A DNA stretch of 63,882 bases from an uncultured Erysipelotrichaceae bacterium (GTDB lineage: Bacteria > Bacillota_I > Bacilli_A > RF39 > UBA660), in the NCBI GenBank assembly GCA_902791625.1, contig CADAWN010000001.1, forward strand, positions 99,333-163,214, written 5' to 3'. The translations under genes and the position numbers were made by a program. Shown here in pieces: positions 31,762-39,750 of the stretch (position 1 is the stretch's first letter; every line of letters starts with the position of its first letter). Under the pieces are notes generated by a model. That model was not told the origin of the DNA and searched no databases. It saw only the letters and a list, made by a program, of their open reading frames with translations.

Positions 31762-32235
31762 TTAATTTAATTTATAAGCAATAAAAATTATATTATATTC
31801 TATTTCTAATTTTTCTAAAATAGTTGAAACAAGATTCCAATCTCCACCTGCAAGTCCACAACCTATCTTATAAGGTATTGCTATTGGTATTTGGACTTCA
31901 GGCATTATATTAAAAGAATTTCGATAATCTTTAATAAAATTGCTCAAACCGTTCTCTAAGGCTTTATAATCAGTATATACCTTATCTCTACCAAAATTAT
32001 TTTGTCCAAAAACATTTACAATTAATTGACTGCGATCTTGACTCCAAACAGCTACATAACCACCTAACAATTTTTCATGGGACTCACAACAACGAGCTTT
32101 ATAAATTTCATAAACTGTTGGATATTTTTGTTTAATTTGTTTAGCGACTCCACCACCCATTACTCCTTGACAATTTACTTGATGAGCAATAATGTGAATC
32201 GGAGTTTTCAATAAATCATTATTAACTACAATCAC
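31762..32235 (-). CDS. Macro-domain ADP-ribose phosphatase-like protein
   Basis: 157 residues. IIAHQVNCQGVMGGGVAKQIKQKYP is the macrodomain ADP-ribose loop and IPYKIGCGLAGGDW the second loop, as in Poa1p-type enzymes that remove the 1''-phosphate from ADP-ribose, a by-product of tRNA splicing. May complement the RNA-repair genes at 8827 and 11421 or reverse host ADP-ribosylation. Confidence 0.85.
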   Translation of the reverse strand: MIVVNNDLLKTPIHIIAHQVNCQGVMGGGVAKQIKQKYPTVYEIYKARCCESHEKLLGGYVAVWSQDRSQLIVNVFGQNNFGRDKVYTDYKALENGLSNFIKDYRNSFNIMPEVQIPIAIPYKIGCGLAGGDWNLVSTILEKLEIEYNIIFIAYKLN

Positions 32236-32410
32236 TACATTTATCCTCCTTTATAAAATCACCTTGAAATCCACAATATGGGCATTCCAATGGCATATCC
32301 TTATCATCAGTATTTAATGCTAGTTTAAAATTTATTCCACACTGCTTACAACTATAAAATTCAAACCAACCATCATTAATTGTCTTCCACCAATGCAAAT
32401 TTTCTTCCAT
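32222..32410 (-). CDS. Zinc-ribbon small protein
   Basis: 62 residues starting MEENLHWWKTINDGW behind AAGGAGGAATAAATCC; CKQCG and CPYCGFQGD form the ribbon, and the tail adds CSDCS. Confidence 0.65.
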   Translation of the reverse strand: MEENLHWWKTINDGWFEFYSCKQCGINFKLALNTDDKDMPLECPYCGFQGDFIKEDKCSDCS

Positions 32411-32443
32411 AGGATTTATTCCTCCTTTTAATCTTCTATAATA

Positions 32444-32472
32444 ATTATAACAAAATTTTTTAAAAAAGTCAA
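32444..32472 (-). promoter_or_regulatory. Sigma70-type promoter
   Basis: TTGACT-17-TATAAT behind terminator 32485-32520; drives the zinc-ribbon and macro-domain genes. Confidence 0.85.
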
Positions 32473-32484
32473 ATAAAAAAAATA

Positions 32485-32520
32485 AAAGTGGCAACAATTT
32501 ATATAAATCATTGCCACTTT
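32485..32520 (-). terminator. Terminator of the tiny RNA
   Basis: Hairpin AAAGTGGCAATGATT/AATTGTTGCCACTTT followed by TATTTTTTTT on the minus strand. Confidence 0.85.
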
Positions 32521-32577
32521 ACGAAAAGAAAGAAAGGTAAATATATATTAAAAACTTGTAGGCTTTTTTAATTTTCT
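32485..32577 (-). ncRNA. Tiny promoter-to-terminator RNA
   Basis: Promoter 32584-32612 and terminator 32485-32520 enclose about 55 bases before the hairpin and no ORF. The unpaired part contains UUUACCUUUCUUUCUUUUCG, complementary to purine-rich ribosome sites such as AAGAAAGG. Candidate trans-acting small RNA. Confidence 0.55.
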
Positions 32578-32583
32578 ATAAAT

Positions 32584-32612
32584 ATTATATCAAATATTTA
32601 TAAAAAAGTCAA
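32584..32612 (-). promoter_or_regulatory. Sigma70-type promoter of the tiny RNA
   Basis: TTGACT-17-TATAAT. Confidence 0.85.
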
Positions 32613-32621
32613 TTATTTTTA

Positions 32622-32660
32622 TATAAAGGAAATAGTTTTATTTAAGCTGTTCCCTTTATA
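32622..32660 (-). terminator. Terminator of the suppressor tRNA
   Basis: TATAAAGGGAA pairs with TTTCCTTTATA on the minus strand, followed by a T-rich stretch. Confidence 0.75.
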
Positions 32661-32664
32661 TTAA

Positions 32665-32738
32665 CTGCTTGCCTTGGTGCTGCCCCAAGTTCTTCGGTGT
32701 TAGAGACCGAGGTCCTAGCTATCGTAGACGAGCAAGCA
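32665..32738 (-). tRNA. Amber-decoding tRNA (anticodon CUA), probable tRNA-Gln suppressor
   Basis: Complete 74-nt cloverleaf: acceptor TGCTTGC/GCAAGCA, D-stem GTCT/GGAC, anticodon arm TCGGT-CTCTAAC-ACCGA (CUA), variable AGAA, T-stem CTTGG/CCAAG, discriminator G. G73 suits glutamine and matches TAG=Gln in the genes. D-loop (ACGATAGCTA) and T-loop (GGCAGCA) lack the GG and TTC contacts; GCU and AGC in the two loops could pair instead. Has its own promoter and terminator and stands apart from other tRNAs. Standard tRNA finders may miss it. Confidence 0.8.
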
Positions 32739-32799
32739 ATAGCATATGTCTTTACATAAGCTTCTATTAAAGTTAATTTTAACTTAACTTTCTATATAT

Positions 32800-32828
32800 A
32801 TTATACTAAAATTTTCTTAAAAAGTCAA
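32800..32828 (-). promoter_or_regulatory. Sigma70-type promoter of the suppressor tRNA
   Basis: TTGACT-17-TATAAT, about 60 bases upstream of the tRNA. Confidence 0.85.
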
Positions 32829-32840
32829 TATTTTAACTCT

Positions 32841-32900
32841 TTGTGCCGCGCTATGAAAATCTTAGAGTTTTTCTTCAACTAAATTATTGGTCGCGGCGCC
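32841..32900. repeat. GC-rich dispersed element
   Basis: TGTGCCGCGC at 32842 and GGTCGCGGCGCC at about 32889 face each other; the latter encodes part of the C-terminus of the gene at 32862. Confidence 0.65.
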
Positions 32901-33071
32901 AAGTAATTCTTCAGTTAATTGCATATCTGCTGGTTTAGAGAATTGTTTTTCTAAGTATTTCTACCAACATTTAGGACATACACACATTTCTTCATCAGTA
33001 GTAATAAATAATTCGCTACAAAAACAGCAAACATTCTCAAAGGTTTCTTCAAAAATTTTATCTTTAATCAT
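32862..33071 (-). CDS. Zinc-ribbon small protein
   Basis: 69 residues with one TAG; CCFCSELF and CPKCW form a four-Cys site. Start overlaps the stop of 33068. Confidence 0.65.
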
Positions 33072-33382
33072 TTTACTTTATTATAAATCCAAACCTTATC
33101 TCCAGTTCTTCTGATATAAATGCCACTTAAATTAATAGTTCCGCCTGGTTCACCATTGACAACATAAAAGATTCTCTCTTGTCCATTTCTTCTTATATCT
33201 TCAACACTTTTAATAAAATCTTTTGCTCTAACCTTTTTAATTACATAATTAATAGGCTTAAGTGCAGTGCCAAGTTCTTCATCTTCAACTTTCTCAACAT
33301 TTATAATCTTTAAAAAGAAATTAGATTTTAAATACTTTAAAGCAGAAGTATTTTGATAATGTTCTATATTTCCAATATACAT
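33068..33382 (-). CDS. Hypothetical protein
   Basis: 104 residues, beta-rich, basic C-terminus (IYIRRTGDKVWIYNKVK). Ribosome site AAAGGAGAGATTATT. Function unknown. Confidence 0.6.
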   Translation of the reverse strand: MYIGNIEHYQNTSALKYLKSNFFLKIINVEKVEDEELGTALKPINYVIKKVRAKDFIKSVEDIRRNGQERIFYVVNGEPGGTINLSGIYIRRTGDKVWIYNKVK

Positions 33383-33413
33383 AATAATCTCTCCTTTTTA
33401 ATTTACTATAATA

Positions 33414-33442
33414 ATTATATAATAAAATTTTTAAAAAGTCAA
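33414..33442 (-). promoter_or_regulatory. Sigma70-type promoter
   Basis: TTGACT-17-TATAAT upstream of 33068. Confidence 0.85.
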
Positions 33443-33446
33443 AGCT

Positions 33447-33563
33447 TTAACTGTGTTGAATTAAAAAACACATCATAATTAAAAATATAGCAACACTTCC
33501 AGCTAATAAATTAATTATTAAAATTAAAAAGTTTTCTAATAATAATTTTATCTTTTTCTTCAT
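33447..33563 (-). CDS. Single-TM small peptide
   Basis: 38 residues: MKKKIKLLLENF then a hydrophobic helix to residue 34. Ribosome site AAGGAGTCTTATT. Small phage membrane peptide of unknown role. Confidence 0.55.
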   Translation of the reverse strand: MKKKIKLLLENFLILIINLLAGSVAIFLIMMCFLIQHS

Positions 33564-33584
33564 AATAAGACTCCTTAAAAAAGA

Positions 33585-33616
33585 AAGAATAGGGAGATTA
33601 ATATCTCCCTATTTAT
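33585..33616 (-). terminator. Terminator of the appendage operon
   Basis: Hairpin AATAGGGAGATATTAATCTCCCTATT with T-rich tail on the minus strand. Confidence 0.85.
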
Positions 33617-34615
33617 TAACCTTGTACTGTATGCTCAATGCCACCTGTAGAATTTATATCTATATCATCAATTTCTTCTGCAAGTTCTTTTATTTTTGCT
33701 TGAATTGCAGCAAGTTCTTGATTTAAGATGTCAAGAATTGTAGGGCCGTATACAGTATCTTCTTTAACTGTTTCTCCATCCTCTTCTGTAATTTTTTGAT
33801 AAGCACCAAAGTTATATGAAGTTCCACCAATTTTCCATATACAATCCTTATTTTTATCTTTGAAGTTTTCAATCATCATTTTAATAGCTGCCGCTTTCTT
33901 AGATAATTTACAAATCTAAGCTTCTACTGAAGCCTTTGGAAGTGGCTCTTCATCGTCATGATGGTGATGATGGTGATGATGATGTGGTGGATATGGACAA
34001 GGTGGATAGTCCATTGGCATTGGAGGTGGTACAATATAAACTGAACTATTGCAACCACAATCCTTAGGTGTTAAAATTTTTTCTTCATTACAGTGATAAG
34101 CCTAAGCAAAATCACTGTTGTATGGTACGTCTGCGTTAAGTCCAATAATATAACTGAATGTAAAGGTCTCTCCTGCTGTCACGTTCCTTGTGGGTATGAT
34201 TTTTCTTGCAAGCATATATTTTGAACCGTCTGACTCAAAGAATATAAGACACAATTCATTTACTGTAATATTCTCATTTGCGGTGAATGTGAAGTTAAAG
34301 GCGACCTTTCCGTCATTTGTCACCGTGGGTGAACCTCCTCCTGCGGAATTACAGGTATACTTTGTGCTCTCTATCTCGCTTTCAAGGCAATAATCATCAA
34401 AGTCAACAAAAGTCAACAGGTGTAGTCCCTGAACCCAGCTTCATTGTCAATCCTGAGTTGTATGCCAGGACGTCAGGTCTGAGAGTGGTTAAATCTACAT
34501 TTACATATGACGTTGGCTTTGTCCCGTCCCACTTTGTGAGAAGTCCGCTATCTACTCGCCTTGAATTTCTGCCGATAAGCGCACCTAATGTATTTGCTCC
34601 GTTTCTGACTATCAT
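33616..34615 (-). CDS. Appendage/tail protein with His-rich tract, frameshifted by a 10-bp tandem duplication
   Basis: Starts MIVRNGANTLGALIGRN (34615) and continues LGSGTTPVDF / DDYCLESEIES only if one copy of the tandem repeat AAAGTCAACA (34399-34418) is removed; the total is then 990 nt, 329 residues with two TAG. The C-terminal part has proline/His runs (PPCPYPP then nine His) and a coiled tail. Probably a tail or capsid decoration protein. Confidence 0.6.
34399..34418. repeat. 10-bp tandem duplication
   Basis: AAAGTCAACA twice in a row. Removing one copy restores PVDFDDYC in the appendage gene. Confidence 0.9.
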
Positions 34616-35015
34616 TGTGTCACCTCCACTACTTGGTCTATAATATTATCATTTTGTGTTTCGTTGTAGCTACCACTGCCGCCACTACTAACATTAACAA
34701 CAACTTCATCATATGCTGTTCCACTTGGTGCAGTATAAGTATCATTAACACTAACATTTAAAGTTGATAAACTAACCTGCGGCACCTCAACACTAATATT
34801 ATTATAACCACCTTGCGCCGCGCTATAGCTTCCATTAGCACTAATAGTAATAGAACTTAAAGGAATTTCAACTGTTACACTATCATATCCATCTAAATTA
34901 TCACTCGCGGCACTATATGTACCATTAGCACTAAAACTACCCGATCCTAAAACTACATCTCCTGCTGTATGAATACTATATTTAAGTAACTTTCGTTAAT
35001 TATTCCGTTCCCCAT
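34612..35015 (-). CDS. Repeat-containing appendage protein with frameshift
   Basis: Begins MGNGIINESYLK (35015, ribosome site GCGAGGTGAGTTC) and continues YSIHTAGDVVLGSGSFSANGTYSAA after a one-base shift in an A-run near 34986. Three repeats of the S/T-ANGTYSA...GYDSVTVEV type follow, as in many Clostridia phage tail proteins. ATGA overlap with the next gene. Confidence 0.6.
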
Positions 35016-35037
35016 GAACTCACCTCGCAAATAAAAA

Positions 35038-35066
35038 ATCTTTACTCTAAAATTAAAGTAAAGATT
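35038..35066. terminator. Hairpin terminator
   Basis: AAATCTTTACT/AGTAAAGATTT, symmetric A/T tails; could stop transcription on either strand. Confidence 0.65.
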
Positions 35067-35082
35067 TTAATAAAAAACTCTA

Positions 35083-35361
35083 TCAAAAAGATAGCCTTTT
35101 AAAAAGACTAATAAGACCTTTTGTTGTACAATCTATTGAGGTAGGGTCTTTATGGTTATTTAAAGGATTAAGAAGAACCTCTTTTTTATCTTTATAATAA
35201 ATACAATCATAACCATTCTTTTTTAACAAGGCATAAAAACCTTCTGTTACATTAGTTAGAACATAAGTATTCTTATCACTAATAAAATAAAAAATTCTAC
35301 TAAAAATATAGAAATTATTTTTATCTATTTCTGTTGGTTTAACTTTTTTAAATAGCTTCAA
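35083..35361 (-). CDS. Hypothetical protein
   Basis: 92 residues, Lys-rich, mixed alpha/beta (YIFSRIFYFISDKNTYVLTN). Ribosome site GGGAGGAATATAAG. Function unknown. Confidence 0.6.
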   Translation of the reverse strand: MKLFKKVKPTEIDKNNFYIFSRIFYFISDKNTYVLTNVTEGFYALLKKNGYDCIYYKDKKEVLLNPLNNHKDPTSIDCTTKGLISLFKRLSF

Positions 35362-35375
35362 CTTATATTCCTCCC

Positions 35376-35456
35376 TTACTTCTGTTTTGGAAAAACTATT
35401 GCGGCAACTATTTTACCAAATAAAATACAAAATAAAACAATAGCAATAAATCCCAT
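35376..35456 (-). CDS. Very small membrane peptide
   Basis: 26 residues (MGFIAIVLFCILFGKIVAAIV...) forming one TM helix, behind AAAGGAACTAAA. Confidence 0.45.
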   Translation of the reverse strand: MGFIAIVLFCILFGKIVAAIVFPKQK

Positions 35457-35475
35457 TTTAGTTCCTTTCTTTTAA

Positions 35476-35724
35476 TTATTCATGAACACTTACGTTAGAG
35501 CTTCTTGCAACCCACTTTTCTATAAGATTATAAATATCTTCCTCGCACTCTATCCATACATCGTTCCATTCCGCGGACGCTAGCATACAAGACAACTGTG
35601 ATTTGGCATTAACCTTGTACTGATGATGAGAATCTACAAGATATACATTAGCCTCTACTTGATTTGCTACATTACAAAGTTCATTAATATCACTCATTGT
35701 TTCCAAATTAACTCTTACTCTCAT
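35476..35724 (-). CDS. Hypothetical protein
   Basis: 82 residues (MRVRVNLETMSDINELCNVANQ) resembling the HPr-like fold proteins of phages in its opening beta strand, helix and VYLVDSHHQYKVNAKSQLSCMLAS, where the KVNAKS motif matches the HPr Ser46 region. Likely an HPr-like domain lacking the active His. Confidence 0.6.
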   Translation of the reverse strand: MRVRVNLETMSDINELCNVANQVEANVYLVDSHHQYKVNAKSQLSCMLASAEWNDVWIECEEDIYNLIEKWVARSSNVSVHE

Positions 35725-35739
35725 TTTATTTTCCTCCTT

Positions 35740-36075
35740 TTAAACCTCATCAAACATCGGAGCATATTTTCTAATGTGTATTTTTTCAACAATAGTTAGT
35801 AATTTTTCTTTATTATCTTTTTCCTTTATATAAATACGAGTTTTGTCAGAAGTTACTGCGCCGCGACCACGTGGATATGCAAAATTCTTTGCTATTGTTT
35901 CGACGTAGTTGATGTCTAAAGTTTCAATTTCCATTCTACCTTTATTAGAAATTAGAATAAAAGTAGGTATTCCCTTTTGATTAAGTTCGGGGTCTGCGTC
36001 AATTAACTTCCCAACATACTTAATATTGTACTTATCATATTGATTAGTAATAATTAAATGTGTTTTTACTAACAT
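35740..36075 (-). CDS. Hypothetical protein
   Basis: 111 residues, beta-rich (KIKYVGKLIDADPELNQKG...). Ribosome site AAAGGAGCATATAA. First gene behind promoter 36107-36135. Confidence 0.6.
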   Translation of the reverse strand: MLVKTHLIITNQYDKYNIKYVGKLIDADPELNQKGIPTFILISNKGRMEIETLDINYVETIAKNFAYPRGRGAVTSDKTRIYIKEKDNKEKLLTIVEKIHIRKYAPMFDEV

Positions 36076-36106
36076 TTATATGCTCCTTTTCTCTTTTACT
36101 ATAAAT

Positions 36107-36135
36107 ATTATATCAAAAAATTTTTAATAAGTCAA
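36107..36135 (-). promoter_or_regulatory. Sigma70-type promoter
   Basis: TTGACT-17-TATAAT. Confidence 0.85.
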
Positions 36136-36139
36136 TTTT

Positions 36140-36442
36140 TTAATTCCTTAAAAGAGCACTACATTCTTCTATCTCTTTTTTATTATCATCAACTATTGCT
36201 TTGAATATATCCTTATAACGAGTTAAAAAATCAATTAACATAGGTTTAACTTGTTCTGTATTAAGATTTTTTAAATCTTCAATTATACCGTTATATTCTG
36301 TATCAAAATCTCCGTAGAGGTTATTAACTAATTGCTCAAAGCCAGGGGTTTGAGACATTAATATCATCATTGATAGAAATAGTCTATCACTTTCAGTTTT
36401 TTGTTTAAAATCTTGTTTATTATAATAATCTTTTATTGACAT
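36140..36442 (-). CDS. Hypothetical helical protein
   Basis: 100 residues, all-helical and acidic. Ribosome site AAAGGAGAAAATACT. Lies between two appendage genes. Confidence 0.55.
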   Translation of the reverse strand: MSIKDYYNKQDFKQKTESDRLFLSMMILMSQTPGFEQLVNNLYGDFDTEYNGIIEDLKNLNTEQVKPMLIDFLTRYKDIFKAIVDDNKKEIEECSALLRN

Positions 36443-36466
36443 AGTATTTTCTCCTTTTAGAATTTT

Positions 36467-36497
36467 AAAAGCATTTAGAATTAACTAAATGCTTTTA
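36467..36497 (-). terminator. Hairpin terminator
   Basis: AAAAGCATTTAG/CTAAATGCTTTT with T-rich tail on the minus strand, ending the 36510-37778 genes. Confidence 0.75.
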
Positions 36498-36509
36498 AAG
36501 AATATTTAA

Positions 36510-36860
36510 TTACTGAACATTAACAACTACTTCATTATATGCTGTACCAGAAGGTGCAGTATAAGTATCATTAGCAGTTACATTTAAAGATGTGAGTGTA
36601 GGGATTTGAGCCTCAAGGTCTGTAATAACTTCTTCAACATTAGTTAAAGCATCATCAACAGTTGTTGCTGTTCCTAGTCCTCCATACTTTACAGAAAGAG
36701 CGTTAATTTTATCAATTATTGCTTTAAGAGTTTTTTCATCTGCCTCTCCATCTTGGATTTGCTCATTAAATACTGCATTTTGAATTGATGCTGCACCGTG
36801 CATTTCAGTTCTTGTTCCTGGAAGGTTTGGAAGTGTTTTCATTTCTTTTTCAAATAACAT
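36510..36860 (-). CDS. Tail/appendage protein
   Basis: 116 residues. The C-terminus ANDTYTAPSGTAYNEVVVNV is the phage tail repeat also seen in 34612; the middle is helical (DDALTNVEEVITDLEAQI). Confidence 0.6.
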   Translation of the reverse strand: MLFEKEMKTLPNLPGTRTEMHGAASIQNAVFNEQIQDGEADEKTLKAIIDKINALSVKYGGLGTATTVDDALTNVEEVITDLEAQIPTLTSLNVTANDTYTAPSGTAYNEVVVNVQ

Positions 36861-36887
36861 ATTTATTTACCTCCTTTTATTAATGAA

Positions 36888-37778
36888 TTAACCGTCCCAA
36901 ATCACCGTTGCGTTTGTAGCACCCCAAGGAGCGCCCGTTATACTACCCTCTGCTTTGTGAACTACGATGGATGTGAGATTGGTGCAGTTAGCGAATGTAC
37001 CATTACCGATTGACATTACACTACTTGGAATCTCAATACTTGTGAGACCAGCACAGCCAGCGAATGCACCACTGCCAATTGATGTTATGCCGCTTGGAAT
37101 CTCAATACTTGTAAGACCAGTACAGCCAGCGAATACATCAATGCCAATTGATGTTACACTACTTGGAATCTTAATACTTGTGAGACCAGTACAGCCCTTA
37201 AATGCACTACTAGCAATTGATGTTACACTACTTGGAATCTCAATACTTGTAAGACCAGTACAGCCTTGGAATGCATAACTAGCAATTGATGTTACACTAC
37301 TTGGAATCTCAATACTTGTAAGACCAGTACAGCCATTGAATGCACCATTACCAATTGATGTTATGCCGCTTGGAATCTCTACATTAAGGTTTCTAATATT
37401 GGTGAGAAGCGTAAATGCAGACGGACTTGCTGCAAACTGCACCCCAGGCACATCAACAGTAACACTATCAATTAAAGTAGTATCAACAACACCATTTTCA
37501 GTAACAGTACTACTTGTCTAACTAACTAAACTACCATTACTAACAACTTTACCTTCATCACTTAAAAAATAAGTATTAGGTACATCAACAGTAACTTTCT
37601 TAAATCCATCAGCACCTTCTGCAGAAGCACTATAAGTTCCATTGTTATTAATATTCTTCTCAATTAATTTAGCATCAACAGCACCTTTAGTCTTAACAAG
37701 AGTATCATTGATTGCATTCTATATGCTTCCTGGTCCAAAGGCTTCGTTTTTAGAACCTATAATATAATTATTCTTCAT
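36888..37778 (-). CDS. BspA-like leucine-rich-repeat tail protein
   Basis: 296 residues with two TAG. The N-terminal part is a tail-type domain with NGTYSASAEGADGFKKVTVDV. Residues about 130-285 are five to six 23-residue LRR_5 repeats (CTGLTSIEIPSSVTSIASYA) encoded by near-identical 69-bp units. BspA-like repeats bind host surfaces, so this is a likely adhesin on the virion. Repeat number could vary by recombination. Confidence 0.75.
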
Positions 37779-38026
37779 TATTTTACCTCCTTTTCTTTTT
37801 TACTCCACTCAATATACCCACAAACATTAATAATAAAATAAACAACATACATTAATACCATAGGTATATTAAGGGTATCAATAAAGTTAATTAAAATCCA
37901 GAGCAGATTTCCAATAATCCAAGTTATCCACCCACTCTTTTTCTTTTTTACTATTAGTAAATTGCCGCCCAAGCTAAACAACATACCTAATATAGACAAA
38001 AATAATATCAAGTCTAAAACCTCCAT
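37778..38026 (-). CDS. Three-TM PnuC-like small membrane protein
   Basis: 82 residues: TM segments at 4-25, 33-50, 55-72. GGNLLIVKKKKSGWITWIIGNLLW and the ending YIEWSKKE resemble PnuC-type nicotinamide riboside transporters, but it is only a fraction of a full carrier. Confidence 0.6.
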   Translation of the reverse strand: MEVLDLILFLSILGMLFSLGGNLLIVKKKKSGWITWIIGNLLWILINFIDTLNIPMVLMYVVYFIINVCGYIEWSKKEKEVK

Positions 38027-38037
38027 TATAACGTCTA

Positions 38038-38241
38038 TTATAAAGTAGGAGGCTTATCTTTTTTCTCTAAAGTATTAGTTAAAGGTTTAAAGTTATAACC
38101 TTTTAATAACTATTCATAGAATCTGCAATCATCCATTTCATAAATATATTCTAATTGAAGTACAGGACAATTATAAAAAACCTAATTTTCATAGTAATCA
38201 TAATCTCTACTACTCCAACGACAATTTTCACACTGTATCAT
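38038..38241 (-). CDS. Cysteine-containing small protein
   Basis: 67 residues with two TAG; MIQCENCRWSS and NCPVLQ suggest a zinc site like that of 331. The start overlaps the gene at 38228. Confidence 0.55.
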
Positions 38242-38509
38242 TAACATCGCTTCCCTTATTTTGTGCCGCGGCACCATAATTTTCCAAAATTGTATTTAAT
38301 TGGTAGGCGGCACAAGGTCTATTATATTGAAAAACTAAAAACTTATTCTTCTTATAACAATAAATATCGTTCATATAATATCCACAAGGTTCACTTTTCC
38401 CATATTTACAAGTAGTACAGCTTTTTTCTTCTATTGCTTTTTTCATAAAACTATCCAGACTTTTCTTTTGTTCATCTGAAAAAAATACTTTATTAAAATC
38501 ACAAAACAT
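38228..38509 (-). CDS. Cysteine-rich protein spanning an inverted repeat
   Basis: 93 residues: CTTCKYGKSEPCGYY near residue 31. Two facing copies of the octamer (38262 and 38307) lie inside the 3' part and encode GAAAQ and PCAAY. Confidence 0.6.
   Translation of the reverse strand: MFCDFNKVFFSDEQKKSLDSFMKKAIEEKSCTTCKYGKSEPCGYYMNDIYCYKKNKFLVFQYNRPCAAYQLNTILENYGAAAQNKGSDVNDTV
38261..38315. repeat. Inverted TGTGCCGC repeat inside a gene
   Basis: TTGTGCCGC (38261) and GCGGCACAA (ending 38315) around 37 bases, same arms as 30103-30151 and 52146-52205 but in coding sequence. Confidence 0.75.
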
Positions 38510-38521
38510 TATATCTCTCCT

Positions 38522-38959
38522 TTAAAATGGCAACATATCATCAAATCCATCTTGTACACAAAAACTCTCAAACTCTTCTAATACTCTTTTACTATCTTTA
38601 AACCATAATAATGTACCTGAAGAACTATTAGCAAAAATTGTTTCTCTAATTTTTTCATTAATATCACCAATAACAATAGTTAGATCTGGCTTATAACCGC
38701 TTATATTATTTTTTGTTGCACATAGAAAACGTATATAAAATTTATCATTTGAAACAACTACCTTATTATTAGAATATATAAAATTAGTAAAAAGTTTACT
38801 TACTCTAATATAATCTACTAATTCTTTTAATACAAATAAATTTTTACAATAAAAATGTATTAGCACTGGCTTATTAGTAAATAACAATTTATATAATAAA
38901 CAACTATTTATGTTACTTATTCCTGGCATATCTGACTTGTTTTGGTCTGTATAATACAT
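38522..38959 (-). CDS. Hypothetical protein, paralogue of 39281
   Basis: 145 residues; the blocks LLYKLLFTNKPVLIHFYCKNL, GYKPDLTIVIGDIN and LLWFKDSKRVLEEFE match the 39281 protein. Rossmann-like order of strands, no active-site motif recognised. Confidence 0.6.
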   Translation of the reverse strand: MYYTDQNKSDMPGISNINSCLLYKLLFTNKPVLIHFYCKNLFVLKELVDYIRVSKLFTNFIYSNNKVVVSNDKFYIRFLCATKNNISGYKPDLTIVIGDINEKIRETIFANSSSGTLLWFKDSKRVLEEFESFCVQDGFDDMLPF

Positions 38960-38971
38960 TATATCTCTCCT

Positions 38972-39145
38972 TTATTTATTCTTTTTCTCTTTTATCTTTT
39001 CTCTAATCTTATTTCCAAGACTTTTTGTTCCAACTTTATCATATTTTATTAAGCAATCCTTACAAACAGGATAACAATAGTTATCTATATCAATAAAAGC
39101 ATGAAACTTTCCATTCACAATTTCTTTACATAACACGCACTTCAT
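38972..39145 (-). CDS. Zinc-binding small protein, paralogue of 39751
   Basis: 57 residues starting MKCVLCKE behind AAAGGAGGAAGAACAAATA, with CKDC later. Forms with 38522 a duplicated two-gene unit. Confidence 0.65.
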   Translation of the reverse strand: MKCVLCKEIVNGKFHAFIDIDNYCYPVCKDCLIKYDKVGTKSLGNKIREKIKEKKNK

Positions 39146-39162
39146 TATTTGTTCTTCCTCCT

Positions 39163-39240
39163 TTGTGCCGCGCCTTACATTAGATAGTGTCCTGAGGATA
39201 GCAGTTTTGCGGCCCCGCGGAGCGATAAGGTACATGGGGC
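39163..39240. repeat. GC-rich insertion between genes
   Basis: About 78 bases with TGTGCCGCGCC at one end and TTGCGGCCCCGCGGAGCG near the other, far above local G+C. The frame across it lacks a ribosome site and is not called as coding. Confidence 0.6.
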
Positions 39241-39280
39241 AACGTTCTATTTCATTCATTCATTTACACCTTTCTATTAT

Positions 39281-39745
39281 TTAATATACTTCATATCCTT
39301 TACCGTTTTCAAATGTAAATCTAAATTTATCTTGCATTTTATCTTGCTTCTTAAAATTTTCAAAATATTCTATAAATTCTTTACTATTCTTAAACCAAAT
39401 CAATCCACTTGTAGTATATGGATAAATTCTACACATCGTATCATTATCAAAATCTCCAATTATAATACCAAGATCTGGTCTATATCCTCTCGCATTATTA
39501 TTAGTTGGTACAAGAAATTTTATATTAACTCCAGCACTATAAAAATCTATAATATTTCCATATTTAATACCTTTCCAGAATCCCGTTTCTCTCATTAAAT
39601 TTGCTAATCTTCTTGCATAGATAAGGTTTTCACAATAAAATATTATCTTTAAAGGTTTATCTGAAAATAATATCTTATAAAGTAATGCATTATTAACAAG
39701 ACATTGATCTGGTTTTGGAGATTTATATTCATCAAGATATAACAT
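39281..39745 (-). CDS. Hypothetical protein, paralogue of 38522
   Basis: 154 residues with the same blocks (LLYKILFSDKPLKIIFYCEN, GYRPDLGIIIGDFD, LIWFKNSKEFIEYFE). Function unknown. Confidence 0.6.
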   Translation of the reverse strand: MLYLDEYKSPKPDQCLVNNALLYKILFSDKPLKIIFYCENLIYARRLANLMRETGFWKGIKYGNIIDFYSAGVNIKFLVPTNNNARGYRPDLGIIIGDFDNDTMCRIYPYTTSGLIWFKNSKEFIEYFENFKKQDKMQDKFRFTFENGKGYEVY

Positions 39746-39750
39746 TATTA

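Noticed and set aside
39146..39259. N-terminal extension of the zinc protein at 38972 through the GC-rich insertion
   Set aside because: The internal ATG at 39145 has a strong ribosome site and matches the paralogue start; the extension has none.
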